The notes under the pieces are model-generated. The model was not told the DNA's origin. It searched no databases and was given only the letters and a program-made list of their open reading frames with translations. DNA of 64,000 nucleotides from Clostridium sp. AWRP (GTDB lineage: Bacteria; Bacillota; Clostridia; Clostridiales; Clostridiaceae): positions 3,658,001-3,722,000 of the forward strand of contig NZ_CP029758.2 of assembly GCF_004006395.2 (NCBI RefSeq), read 5' to 3'. Positions 16,652-25,554 of this stretch are shown one piece after another. The number at the start of each line of letters is the position of its first letter. The stretch's first letter is position 1. Both the position numbers and the translations under genes were made by a program.

Positions 16652-17755
16652 CTACTTATTTATTTTTTTCACTCCAACCATATCCATAGTTGAGAAATCT
16701 CCCATAGGGAATTTTACAGGCATACCTGTAAGTCTTGACTTATAAGCCGCCAAAATTATAGACATTCCCTTTTTGCCTTCTTCTCCATCTATAAGTGGCT
16801 TTCTATTATTATTTATTGCATCTATCATATCTTTGAAAAGGGGTATATGTCCAAAACCATATACAGTATCAGGATCTCCCTCTTGTGATTTTAATATTTC
16901 ATCATCTAAATCCTTGTGATCTTCGAAATTCCAGGTTTCTATCTTATTTACTGCAAGTCCACCTATGCATACTGTTCCCTTTTCTCCAAAGACACTTAAA
17001 GTTTCTTCTAAGTTTTTAGGATAAACGCAAGCAGTACCTTCAACTATACCTATAGCTCCATTTTTAAATCTTATAACAATAGCTCCAAAATCTTCAGCTT
17101 CTATATCTCTTAAGAAAGTATCACACTGAGCATAAACAGTGTCTATCTCTCCTCCCATCATCCACTGAAGTAAGTCTATATTATGTATACATTGATTCAT
17201 CAATGTTCCACCATCCAGCTTCCAGGTTCCTCTCCAAGGTGCCTGATGATAATATCCCATATTTCTATTCCATAGTATTCTAGCTGTACCATTTACAAGT
17301 CTACCAAATCTATTTTCCTCCACAGCAGATCTAAGCCGCTGCACTGGTTTATTAAATCTATTTTGATGGCTTACGCACAATTTTACATTGTTCTTTTTAG
17401 AACACTCTATCATATCATCTGCATCTTTTATTGAAAGTGCCATAGGTTTTTCACATATTATATGCTTTTTGTTGTTCATGCAGTACATTGCTATTTCAGG
17501 ATGATATCCGCTTTCAGTAGCTATAGTAACTACATCTATATCCTGCTCTTCAAGCATTTTTTTATAGTCAGTATAAACTGATACTTTAGCATCTCCAACT
17601 TTTTCTATGTACTCACTTTTTCTTTGCTCTGCTTTTTCTTCTACCAAATCACATACTGCAACCAAAACAGCTTCTGCCTTATTAGCTGCTAGAGCTTCTA
17701 CATGTTTGTAAGAAATTCTTCCACATCCTAAGATGGCAAATTTCAATTTACTCAT
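16652..17755 (-). CDS. Gfo/Idh/MocA-family dehydrogenase (WbpB/WlbA-like)
   Basis: NAD-dependent oxidoreductase of 367 residues. The Rossmann start LKFAILGCGRISYKHVEALAANKAEAVLVAVCD and the catalytic EKPMALSIKDAD motif are clear. The size and the C-terminal alpha/beta domain with APWRGTWKLDGGTLMNQCIHNIDLLQW match WbpB/WlbA, which oxidise C3 of UDP-GlcNAcA. It lies directly after a UDP-GlcNAc 6-dehydrogenase and before an N-acetyltransferase, fitting a UDP-2,3-diamino-uronic-acid pathway. The aminotransferase (WbpE) that should act next is not in this window. Confidence 0.88.
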   Translation of the reverse strand: MSKLKFAILGCGRISYKHVEALAANKAEAVLVAVCDLVEEKAEQRKSEYIEKVGDAKVSVYTDYKKMLEEQDIDVVTIATESGYHPEIAMYCMNNKKHIICEKPMALSIKDADDMIECSKKNNVKLCVSHQNRFNKPVQRLRSAVEENRFGRLVNGTARILWNRNMGYYHQAPWRGTWKLDGGTLMNQCIHNIDLLQWMMGGEIDTVYAQCDTFLRDIEAEDFGAIVIRFKNGAIGIVEGTACVYPKNLEETLSVFGEKGTVCIGGLAVNKIETWNFEDHKDLDDEILKSQEGDPDTVYGFGHIPLFKDMIDAINNNRKPLIDGEEGKKGMSIILAAYKSRLTGMPVKFPMGDFSTMDMVGVKKINK

Positions 17756-17790
17756 AAAAACACCTCTTAAAAAGTAATATTTGTGTATAA

Positions 17791-19107
17791 TTATAGTTTA
17801 TGAATTTTTTCTCTGTTATTTTTTACATCTTTAGTAGCATTTCTTGTATCGTAAACAATTTTAGCTCTTTCTGCTATAGCCTCATAATCATAAGGACTGT
17901 GATCTGTAGTTATAATTACTATATCGGATTCATCTATTGCATCTTCCCATTTTACCGTATGGTATACTTTTCCATTGCGTTCAAATTCAGGAATAAATGG
18001 ATCACTTACAATTACTTCTGCTCCATTTTTCTCCAAGTGGTCTATTACTTTAAGGGCTGGTGACTCTCTTAAATCATCTATATCCTTCTTATAAGCTACT
18101 CCAAGAAGAAGTACTTTTGCGCCATTCATAGCTTTTTTATGTCCATTCAAAAGCTTCATAGCATTATCAACTACGAATTCTGGCATAAAATCATTTATTT
18201 CTCCAGAAGTCTCTATTAATTTTGTATGATAATCATATTCTTTTGCTTTCCATGAAAGATAAAATGGATCAAGAGGTATACAATGTCCTCCAAGTCCTGG
18301 TCCTGGATAAAAAGCCATAAAGCCATAAGGTTTTGTCTTTGCTGCATCTATTACTTCCCATACGTCTATTCCCATTCTTTCACAAAGTACAGCCATTTCG
18401 TTGGCAAGACCTATGTTTATATTTCTGAAAGTATTTTCAAGTATCTTCTCCATTTCTGCTACTGCAGGACAGGATACAGTATATATTTCACTTTCTAATA
18501 TATTTCTATATAGTGTAGCTGCCACTTCTGTACATTCAGGAGTACATCCTCCTACTACCTTTGGGGTATTCTTTGTCTTATACTGTTTATTACCTGGATC
18601 TACCCTTTCTGGTGAAAATGCAAGGAAAAAGTCTTTTCCACATTTAAGTCCGCCTTCTTCTAGTATAGGCTTTAACACTTCTTCCGTAGTTCCTGGATAA
18701 GTAGTACTCTCAAGTACTATGAGCATTCCTCTGTGCAAATATTTTGCAACACTTTTAGTGGAACTAACTACATATGATATATCTGGCTGTTTATATAAAT
18801 CTAATGGAGTAGGAACACATATAGAAACAGCATCTACATCTTTTACAAAACTAAAATCTGTAGTAGCTTTAAGTCTTCCTTCCTTAACCAGTTTCTCTAA
18901 ATCTGAATCCACTATATCACCAATATAGTTATGTCCTTCATTTACTGATTCAACTTTTTTATCCTGAACATCAAACCCAATGACTTCATACCCTGCTTTA
19001 GCTTTTTCTACTGCAAGTGGAAGTCCTACATATCCTAATCCCACTACTCCAAGCTTAGCTTTCCTATTCTCTAATTTTTGAATTAATTCGTCTCTCAACT
19101 GCGACAT
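17791..19107 (-). CDS. wbpA: UDP-N-acetylglucosamine/UDP-glucose-type 6-dehydrogenase (WbpA/WecC-like)
   Basis: Nucleotide-sugar dehydrogenase of about 438 residues that oxidises C6 of a UDP-hexosamine to the uronic acid, using two NAD+. Visible: KLGVVGLGYVGLPLA (NAD-binding), VLESTTYPGTTEE, FSPERVDPGN, the central helix NTFRNINIGLANEMA and GPGLGGHCIPLDPFYLSWKA containing the catalytic Cys. The class looks closer to WbpA/WecC than to UDP-glucose dehydrogenase. ATG 19107 follows AGGAGGTAAAAAG; the longer frame to 19158 has no such support. It is the first of four consecutive genes for an amino-uronic-acid donor. Confidence 0.92.
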   Translation of the reverse strand: MSQLRDELIQKLENRKAKLGVVGLGYVGLPLAVEKAKAGYEVIGFDVQDKKVESVNEGHNYIGDIVDSDLEKLVKEGRLKATTDFSFVKDVDAVSICVPTPLDLYKQPDISYVVSSTKSVAKYLHRGMLIVLESTTYPGTTEEVLKPILEEGGLKCGKDFFLAFSPERVDPGNKQYKTKNTPKVVGGCTPECTEVAATLYRNILESEIYTVSCPAVAEMEKILENTFRNINIGLANEMAVLCERMGIDVWEVIDAAKTKPYGFMAFYPGPGLGGHCIPLDPFYLSWKAKEYDYHTKLIETSGEINDFMPEFVVDNAMKLLNGHKKAMNGAKVLLLGVAYKKDIDDLRESPALKVIDHLEKNGAEVIVSDPFIPEFERNGKVYHTVKWEDAIDESDIVIITTDHSPYDYEAIAERAKIVYDTRNATKDVKNNREKIHKL

Positions 19108-19188
19108 CTTTTTACCTCCTAGTTTAACGTCATTTCTACTTTTTTCATTATAATACAACCCAATTTCTTTGTCATCTTCACATACCTA

Positions 19189-20391
19189 TTATTGCTTTTC
19201 TTTTACAATAAAATCAAGTATATCCTTTTCTATTTTTTGTCCACATTCCTTTGGAGTTATCTTTCCAGAAGTAAGCTCTGCCATTACCTTGTTTGCATTT
19301 TGAAGAGCCTGAACCTCAGATACATTTGGCAGTATTTGCCCATACTCGGACTGCTTTACAAAAGTTCTTTCCTTAGGGTCATTTTTCACTTCTTTTATGT
19401 TGTAATCCACTTTATATGGAGGAATTCTTCCTGTTATTTTAAAAAGTGGAGTACTAGAATGATTAATGAGATATTTCATAAGACTCCAATCCTCTTTTTG
19501 ATGCTTAGACTTAGAACTTACATAAGCTACCTGTGCCGTTACAAAGGATGTCATCTGTTTACCATTGTATTTTGGGAAAGGTACTACAGAATAATTAAGT
19601 CCTGATGCATCTAGTTCTTGAAGATCCCAAGATCCACTTACATAGAAACTTGTTTTTCCATTTTTAAAATTGTTTCTCGCAGTTATACTATCTATCTTTT
19701 CAGGCATCAACTTATACTTCTGAACCATATCCTGAACCATGGTATATCCTCTAATTGCAGCTTCATTATTAAGTCCTATATCTTTTACATTGTAATCACC
19801 ATTTACCTTTTTAAATATATAAGCACCATTTGCTTGAAGGATAGGAAAACTTAAATAAAAGTTATTTATATCATACTGAAATCCCTGCTTTTCTCCCATT
19901 GAAATCAATTCTTCCAGGGTCTTAGGTACTTTTTTAACTTTATCTTTATTATAATAAAGTCCATAGGTTTCTATAGATATAGGTACTCCATACATCTTAT
20001 TCTTAAAAGATACAGTTTCAAGTGCCGATGGTATATATTTATTTTTATCTATAAGGTTATCTGGAACCTGTGCTAGTAATTTTTCATTATGAAGCTTTTC
20101 CATTCTGTCATGGGATACCCCAAATTCTATATCTGGTTCCATATTACGTAAGGATGCTTCAATATAAGCCCTGTTGTCTCCTTTATCTGAGTGAATTATC
20201 ACCTTATATCCCGAGGTTTTGGACCACTGATCTGCTAAAGTCCTAAGTTCGGTTATTTCAGGATCTGTAAGATGTGACCAAATTACTATTTCCTTTTCAT
20301 TTTTACCTGTACCTGCCGTATCTGCTGTGCAGCCAGTTAAAAAAAGTGCAAATACTAAAACCACAGATATAAGTTTATAAAATTTCTTCAT
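19189..20391 (-). CDS. Extracellular solute-binding lipoprotein (sugar ABC transporter type), without a transporter
   Basis: Family 1 solute-binding protein of 400 residues. A signal peptide with lipobox FLTGC (Cys21) is followed by KEIVIWSHLTDPEITELRTLADQW, the typical start of maltodextrin-type binding proteins. Other family traits are GVPISIETYGLYYNKDKV and the hinge and C-lobe strings FVTAQVAYVSSKSK. No permease or ATPase gene is anywhere near. It sits between a flippase and the UDP-sugar dehydrogenase, on the same strand with short gaps and a good ribosome binding site (AAAGGAGAAG). It may bind the polymer or its fragments at the membrane, but that is inference. Confidence 0.88.
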   Translation of the reverse strand: MKKFYKLISVVLVFALFLTGCTADTAGTGKNEKEIVIWSHLTDPEITELRTLADQWSKTSGYKVIIHSDKGDNRAYIEASLRNMEPDIEFGVSHDRMEKLHNEKLLAQVPDNLIDKNKYIPSALETVSFKNKMYGVPISIETYGLYYNKDKVKKVPKTLEELISMGEKQGFQYDINNFYLSFPILQANGAYIFKKVNGDYNVKDIGLNNEAAIRGYTMVQDMVQKYKLMPEKIDSITARNNFKNGKTSFYVSGSWDLQELDASGLNYSVVPFPKYNGKQMTSFVTAQVAYVSSKSKHQKEDWSLMKYLINHSSTPLFKITGRIPPYKVDYNIKEVKNDPKERTFVKQSEYGQILPNVSEVQALQNANKVMAELTSGKITPKECGQKIEKDILDFIVKEKQ

Positions 20392-20430
20392 TAGAACTTT
20401 CTTCTCCTTTTCACTATATAATTGGCAAAT

Positions 20431-21975
20431 CTATGCGATTTTTAATTTCTTTTTGATCAAACTTATTATACTAGTGAGCTCCTCTACTTTAAGAACAAGC
20501 AGCATAATTACATATACCACTACACCAACTATAATACAAATTATCAATGTCAAAAGCTGTCCCTTAAATCCACCTAGTAAATTTCCCAGGTAATTATTTA
20601 TGAAAAATATGCACACTCCCATGGTACCTGCAGCAGCCATTATCTTTGTTCCAACTTTAAACATATTAAATCCATTTATATTTCCAACTCTTTTTCTTAA
20701 ATCCTTAGCTAAGAGAACACAGCTTACAAAAGCAGAAATTGTTGTAGCTAAAGTAAGTCCTCCTATACCCATCTTTTTTACAAGTACTATACTCATAACT
20801 ATATTTACAGCTACACCTAAAGCTCCATTTATCATAGGTGTAGTAGTATCTTGAATAGCATAAAAAGCTCTGTTGAATACATCCCTTATGCCCCAAAATA
20901 CCAGTCCAGATACCAAGAAAAGTAGTGCATCAGCAGTCATATTAACTGCCTGCCTATTAAATGCACCGTGCATGAAAAGTGCACTTATTACAGGAACTCT
21001 AAGTATCAGCATTCCTACTATAGCTGGTATTACTATAATATTGATATTATTTACTGCTGCGCTTATATGTGATTTAAAATCATCATAATTTTTAAGACTT
21101 CCATCCCTAGATAAAGAAGGATATATAACTGTAACTATTGCAGATGCAAAAGTGAAATAAACAAGCATATTTAATTTATTTGCGTAATCAAGTGCCACTA
21201 TACTTCCTATTACAAGACCAGAAGCCATTCTCTTTTGAACTACTTCATTTACCTGATTAACACCTGTTCCAATCACAACTGGAGCAATCAATGAAAGCAT
21301 TTTTTTTATCTTAGGATCTTTTAAATCCATTTTAGGACTGTATTTATACTTATTTTTTATAAGCCACGGAATTTGTACCACTATCTGAAGTCCATTTCCA
21401 ATCATAGTAGCTGCTGTGAGTCCTACAATCCCATAATAACTTCCCGTTAATACATAAGCTATTATAGGTATGTTCATTGCTATTCCAACTAATGCCGGAG
21501 CTGTAAAATCATCTAAAGTTTGAAGTACTGCCGTATAGCCGCTGTTTAAACTCAAAAAAAGTATATTTATCATACTCATCCTAGTTAACAATATGGTTAA
21601 GTTATACCTTGCACCTTTAAAATTAGGAGCAATTATATTTACTATATCTGTAGTAAATATCCACCCTAAAGCACATAAAATCAGCGAAATAATCATTAGA
21701 ATGTTCATTATGCAATTGGCGAATTTAAACATTTCTTCTTTGCCATGTTTACTATATGTTTCACTGAGTATTGGAATAAAAGTGGTAGTAATCGCAATCC
21801 CAAATAAATTAAACATCAAATTTGGTATGGTAAGTGACATAGTGTAGGCATCTGAACTAGCAGATGCTCCAAATACACTGGCAATGAGTGCATCCCTTAC
21901 AAATCCTATTACCCTGCTTACCATTGAAATTACCATTACTACACCAGCAGCTTTAACAAGCCCATCTTTCTTCAT
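20431..21975 (-). CDS. murJ: MurJ/MviN-family flippase (copy 2)
   Basis: Second MOP-superfamily protein of the cluster, about 514 residues. It has MVSRVIGFVRDALIASVFGASASSDAYTMS, FMHGAFNRQAVNMTADALLF and WGIRDVFNRAFYAIQDTTTPMINGA, closer to canonical MurJ strings than copy 1. ATG 21975 follows GGAGGAAG; the longest frame begins at a TTG inside that site. It may be the cell's MurJ or a second repeat-unit exporter. With the neighbouring acyltransferase and Wzy-like gene it mirrors the later set at 9559-14726, suggesting an old duplication of an export module or two polymers. Confidence 0.92.
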   Translation of the reverse strand: MKKDGLVKAAGVVMVISMVSRVIGFVRDALIASVFGASASSDAYTMSLTIPNLMFNLFGIAITTTFIPILSETYSKHGKEEMFKFANCIMNILMIISLILCALGWIFTTDIVNIIAPNFKGARYNLTILLTRMSMINILFLSLNSGYTAVLQTLDDFTAPALVGIAMNIPIIAYVLTGSYYGIVGLTAATMIGNGLQIVVQIPWLIKNKYKYSPKMDLKDPKIKKMLSLIAPVVIGTGVNQVNEVVQKRMASGLVIGSIVALDYANKLNMLVYFTFASAIVTVIYPSLSRDGSLKNYDDFKSHISAAVNNINIIVIPAIVGMLILRVPVISALFMHGAFNRQAVNMTADALLFLVSGLVFWGIRDVFNRAFYAIQDTTTPMINGALGVAVNIVMSIVLVKKMGIGGLTLATTISAFVSCVLLAKDLRKRVGNINGFNMFKVGTKIMAAAGTMGVCIFFINNYLGNLLGGFKGQLLTLIICIIVGVVVYVIMLLVLKVEELTSIISLIKKKLKIA

Positions 21976-22155
21976 ATCTTCCTCCAAAATTATCCTACCT
22001 GCATCTAAGCACTGCCTAAAGCATTTTCAAAGAAATATCAAGTTAGTATGCTATCCTATTTTCTTTCAAATGCCTAATGTGTAAATTATATCTTCAAGTA
22101 TTTTATCACTAATCAATTTCATATACAACGAATTGAAAATAGACTGTTAACATCT

Positions 22156-23139
22156 TTATCGATGTCCTAAAAATACTTTACTTAGTATAGGTATTTTATT
22201 AAGTATCCATTTACATATTAAAATAGGTATAAATCCTACTAAAATCATTATTACAATTACAAAGCTATAATTTAATTTCAACATTTGATAACATAAAACC
22301 CTGGCTCCTGTTTGTGAAAACCATGACAAGAGGTAAATATCATAGCTGTATTTTCCCACTTTTCTAAACAATTCTCCACCTGAAGTATTCATTATGAGTT
22401 GGGATACCATTAAAAATATACTGCTTCCAAGAAGAGATGTAACTAGGTTGTAGTAAGGATACGCTCCCTTTCCCACATCAAATACATTCATAGCCATAAG
22501 AACTATGGAAAATACTAAAACTACAGCATATTTATTTCTAATATTTTTCCATTTATCATAAGTGTTTTTCAAATATATTCCGAAGAAAAAGTAAAACAAA
22601 TAATGAATTATACCATACACATAAAATAAACCTATTTGCTTTGTAAACAACAGATTTAAAAACAAAGTTATTATTAAAGTCAAATTTATAGGTAATTTCT
22701 TAAAAATTGGTGCAACTGCAAATATGAAAAATAATGTATATATAAACCAAAAATATTGTATTGGAATATCCAAAGGATAAATCAATATATTTGTTATGAG
22801 ACTGTTTAGTTTTACCGGTCTCGCAGCATAGTTATTCATATACAATTTTATTGGTACCGCCACTAGTGACACTGCAAAATATGGAACCATAAGTCTTTTA
22901 AATTTTCCATAAACAAAACTACCATAATCTCTTACAGTCTTTATACTATATATCTTATAGGCAAAAAAACCTGATATAACAAAAAAGAAAGGCATATGGA
23001 ATGAATATATGAGTTTATATATATAGGCATAAACCGCACTGCCATTAAACTGTGAATCAGGGAACGAATGTCCCAGCACTACTAAAAATATACCTATTCC
23101 TCTAGCTATATCCATATCCTTATAATACTTCTTCATCAC
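22156..23139 (-). CDS. Acyltransferase-3 family membrane protein (second copy)
   Basis: 327 residues with about ten membrane segments. The start YKDMDIARGIGIFLVVLGHSF and the following SFHMPFFFVISGFFAYK carry the conserved Arg and His of the acyltransferase-3 family, here of the type seen in O-acetylation of capsular sugars (WcjE/OafA-like). It starts at GTG 23139, behind GGAGGAG, or at the adjacent ATG 23136. The low sequence match to the copy at 9559 argues for different substrates. Confidence 0.86.
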   Translation of the reverse strand: MMKKYYKDMDIARGIGIFLVVLGHSFPDSQFNGSAVYAYIYKLIYSFHMPFFFVISGFFAYKIYSIKTVRDYGSFVYGKFKRLMVPYFAVSLVAVPIKLYMNNYAARPVKLNSLITNILIYPLDIPIQYFWFIYTLFFIFAVAPIFKKLPINLTLIITLFLNLLFTKQIGLFYVYGIIHYLFYFFFGIYLKNTYDKWKNIRNKYAVVLVFSIVLMAMNVFDVGKGAYPYYNLVTSLLGSSIFLMVSQLIMNTSGGELFRKVGKYSYDIYLLSWFSQTGARVLCYQMLKLNYSFVIVIMILVGFIPILICKWILNKIPILSKVFLGHR

Positions 23140-23192
23140 TCTTTACTCCTCCACAAGCAATCAACACTAAAAATTTAGTAAAACTAATTATA

Positions 23193-24482
23193 TTATATTT
23201 CCTTAGGCAGCAAATATGCCAGAAGTACCCCAAGACCCAAGCCATTAGTAAGCAGTGTAGTAAGTATAGGTCCATTAAACAGCGCCATTATGCCTCCAAA
23301 AAGCAGAGTAGATACTAAAAGTATATTTTTACTTTCTACAGATCTTATGATTATCATTATGAAATAAAGTAGTATGGCAAATAGCACTATGCCTATAATT
23401 CCAAAATTCATATAGGCATCTCCATACCAGGTTACATTTAATCTCATATCCGGTCTTCCATAATACACTGTAGCCATATAGAAATTAGGATCCATATTGT
23501 ATATATTTTTAAAGAAATGTCCTAGTATACTCTGAGCTAACTTCATCTTAGGGTACATAGAAAAGAAATCAAAATACTCTAGTGCTATAAGTGAAGGCCA
23601 TAAGAACACTCTTATTATTATGAGCAAATATATCGATAATTTTTTTAGGTATAATGCTGCAATTCCAAGAGCTACAGCAAGTGCCATTATTTTTTCTATA
23701 AAACTCCTCTTTATTCCATATCTCAATATCATTCCAAAAAACGGTGCTAAAAGTAGAACTGCAAATTGACTCTTATATGCAGCATACCCATATAGTATAA
23801 TTTGAAGCACAAAAGGTATGAATACAAGTTTATATTTTCTCTTGTATATTAAAAATGCAAGTATAAATGGATTTATTATATTCCCAAGCCACTGTACAAA
23901 ATAATCTACAAATCTTCCTGCGTGGTCCCTGTAATCCAATCTTACTGAATATACATCTTTAAAAGCCTGAATTATTTTAGTAGGCATTCCAAGCTTATAG
24001 ATTATATATCCATAACCAACTACCATAAATGCTATTAAGCCTATCCAAAAAGTTTTAGGGCTAATATTTATTTGAGGTATTTTAAAATCAAACTTACTAG
24101 TAAGCAAAACTCCTATTAAGCCTACTGCAGCTATTGTATATATAAATACCGGTGAATTTTTACTATCTCCAAGTCCACTCATAATATATACTATTAGAAG
24201 TGGTGTAGTACTTAAAATTAAAAACAAAAGCCAATACAAACTTGTCAGTTCTTCAATTCTATGAGGCAGTAAAAAAACAGCCGTATATATTATAACTACA
24301 AACAAAGGCAGCATAATAAGTGACCTTTTCAAAATACCCTGATTTATTATAAAATTAAAAGATTTATAGTACTCTATTGAATGTATATATCCAAATGTTA
24401 GTGCAGCTATTATGAATAAATATAAGATAATAGATAATATCTTGCTATCCTTATTTATCATATTATAAATTTTATGTATCAT
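23193..24482 (-). CDS. Putative polysaccharide polymerase (Wzy/O-antigen polymerase-like membrane protein)
   Basis: About 429 residues, almost entirely hydrophobic with 11-12 predicted membrane segments. The C-terminal extracellular stretch MRLNVTWYGDAYMNFGIIGIVLFAILLYF resembles the conserved loop of oligosaccharide-repeat polymerases. There is no strong catalytic motif, so this is a call from topology and context between a GT2 glycosyltransferase and an acyltransferase. ATG 24482 follows AGGAGGTTTCTGG; the longer frame to 24503 lacks support. Confidence 0.65.
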   Translation of the reverse strand: MIHKIYNMINKDSKILSIILYLFIIAALTFGYIHSIEYYKSFNFIINQGILKRSLIMLPLFVVIIYTAVFLLPHRIEELTSLYWLLFLILSTTPLLIVYIMSGLGDSKNSPVFIYTIAAVGLIGVLLTSKFDFKIPQINISPKTFWIGLIAFMVVGYGYIIYKLGMPTKIIQAFKDVYSVRLDYRDHAGRFVDYFVQWLGNIINPFILAFLIYKRKYKLVFIPFVLQIILYGYAAYKSQFAVLLLAPFFGMILRYGIKRSFIEKIMALAVALGIAALYLKKLSIYLLIIIRVFLWPSLIALEYFDFFSMYPKMKLAQSILGHFFKNIYNMDPNFYMATVYYGRPDMRLNVTWYGDAYMNFGIIGIVLFAILLYFIMIIIRSVESKNILLVSTLLFGGIMALFNGPILTTLLTNGLGLGVLLAYLLPKEI

Positions 24483-24520
24483 CCAGAAACCTCCTATTTT
24501 CACTAATCACTTATAACTTA

Positions 24521-25522
24521 TCATTTAGATCTACCAAGCACAAGTGATTTAAAAAATCCAACTGCAGTTCCTGCGCCATAGGCAATATGCAGTAAGAAAA
24601 ATAATATAAACATAAGTGGCATATACTTTATGCCATTCTTTGAACCTATCTTTATACATTCAAGTATATCCACAAGGAAATAACTTCCCAGTGCTAAAAT
24701 TTCTATAACTTTGCTGAGTAAAAATAATCTATATGTTGCACCAAACAACAGTATGGTAAGAAGAAAGATTAAAGGTACAAGATGCCTTATTCTAACTATT
24801 TCCCTGTTTGTAATTAAAGAACCTCCTATTTCCTTCCCATTTGCAAAATTTTGAGATATTATCTTTTTTACACTGCTTCTTGGTTTATAATAAGATATTA
24901 TATCTTTATTCTGATATATTTTATATCCAGCTTTTAATATTCTATTATTCATATCATTGTCTTCACTTCTAGCTAAACTTTCATTATAAAATCCTACTTT
25001 ATCAAATACCCATCTCCAAAAAGCTCCATTCCAAACTGTATCTACAAATCCCTGGTAATCCTTCTGCCTAAATTTAGCTACACCTATCCCAAATTTACTT
25101 TCATGTAAAAAAACAATACAATTTTCTATATAGGATTTTGATGTTAAAAGATAAGTAGGTCCTCCTACATTTACTACATTTTGTGATTTTAATTTATTTA
25201 AAGTGCTTACACATTCACTTACATAATTTTTATCATAAAGTGCATGGCCATCTACTCTTACAACTATATCTCCTTTTGCCATCTTTATTCCCTTATTTAA
25301 TCCTGCAGATTGTATTTTTTTAGGATTATCTATTATTTTAATCTTCTCATTTTCAAATTTTCCTATTATATCTCTAGTTGAATCAGTAGACATACCATCT
25401 AAAACCAATATTTCAATAATATTATCATAAGTTTGATTTATTATGGAATTAAGGCACTTTTCTATATGTATTTCTTCATTGTACACAGGAATTATTATTG
25501 AAACTGTATCCTTATTATACAT
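24521..25522 (-). CDS. Glycosyltransferase family 2 with C-terminal membrane helices (ExoA-like)
   Basis: GT-A inverting transferase of 333 residues. SIIIPVYNEEIHIEKCLNSIINQTY and the nucleotide-binding ILVLDGMSTDSTRDI start the domain. IVVRVDGHALYDKNYV contains the D-x-D/H metal motif; AFWRWVFDKVGFYNESLARSEDNDMNNRI contains the catalytic ED. Two or three helices at the C-terminus anchor it. The pattern resembles ExoA of succinoglycan synthesis. ATG follows AGGGAG. Confidence 0.9.
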   Translation of the reverse strand: MYNKDTVSIIIPVYNEEIHIEKCLNSIINQTYDNIIEILVLDGMSTDSTRDIIGKFENEKIKIIDNPKKIQSAGLNKGIKMAKGDIVVRVDGHALYDKNYVSECVSTLNKLKSQNVVNVGGPTYLLTSKSYIENCIVFLHESKFGIGVAKFRQKDYQGFVDTVWNGAFWRWVFDKVGFYNESLARSEDNDMNNRILKAGYKIYQNKDIISYYKPRSSVKKIISQNFANGKEIGGSLITNREIVRIRHLVPLIFLLTILLFGATYRLFLLSKVIEILALGSYFLVDILECIKIGSKNGIKYMPLMFILFFLLHIAYGAGTAVGFFKSLVLGRSK

Positions 25523-25554
25523 ACAAATCTCCCTTTCAGTTTTCTGGAAGTAGT

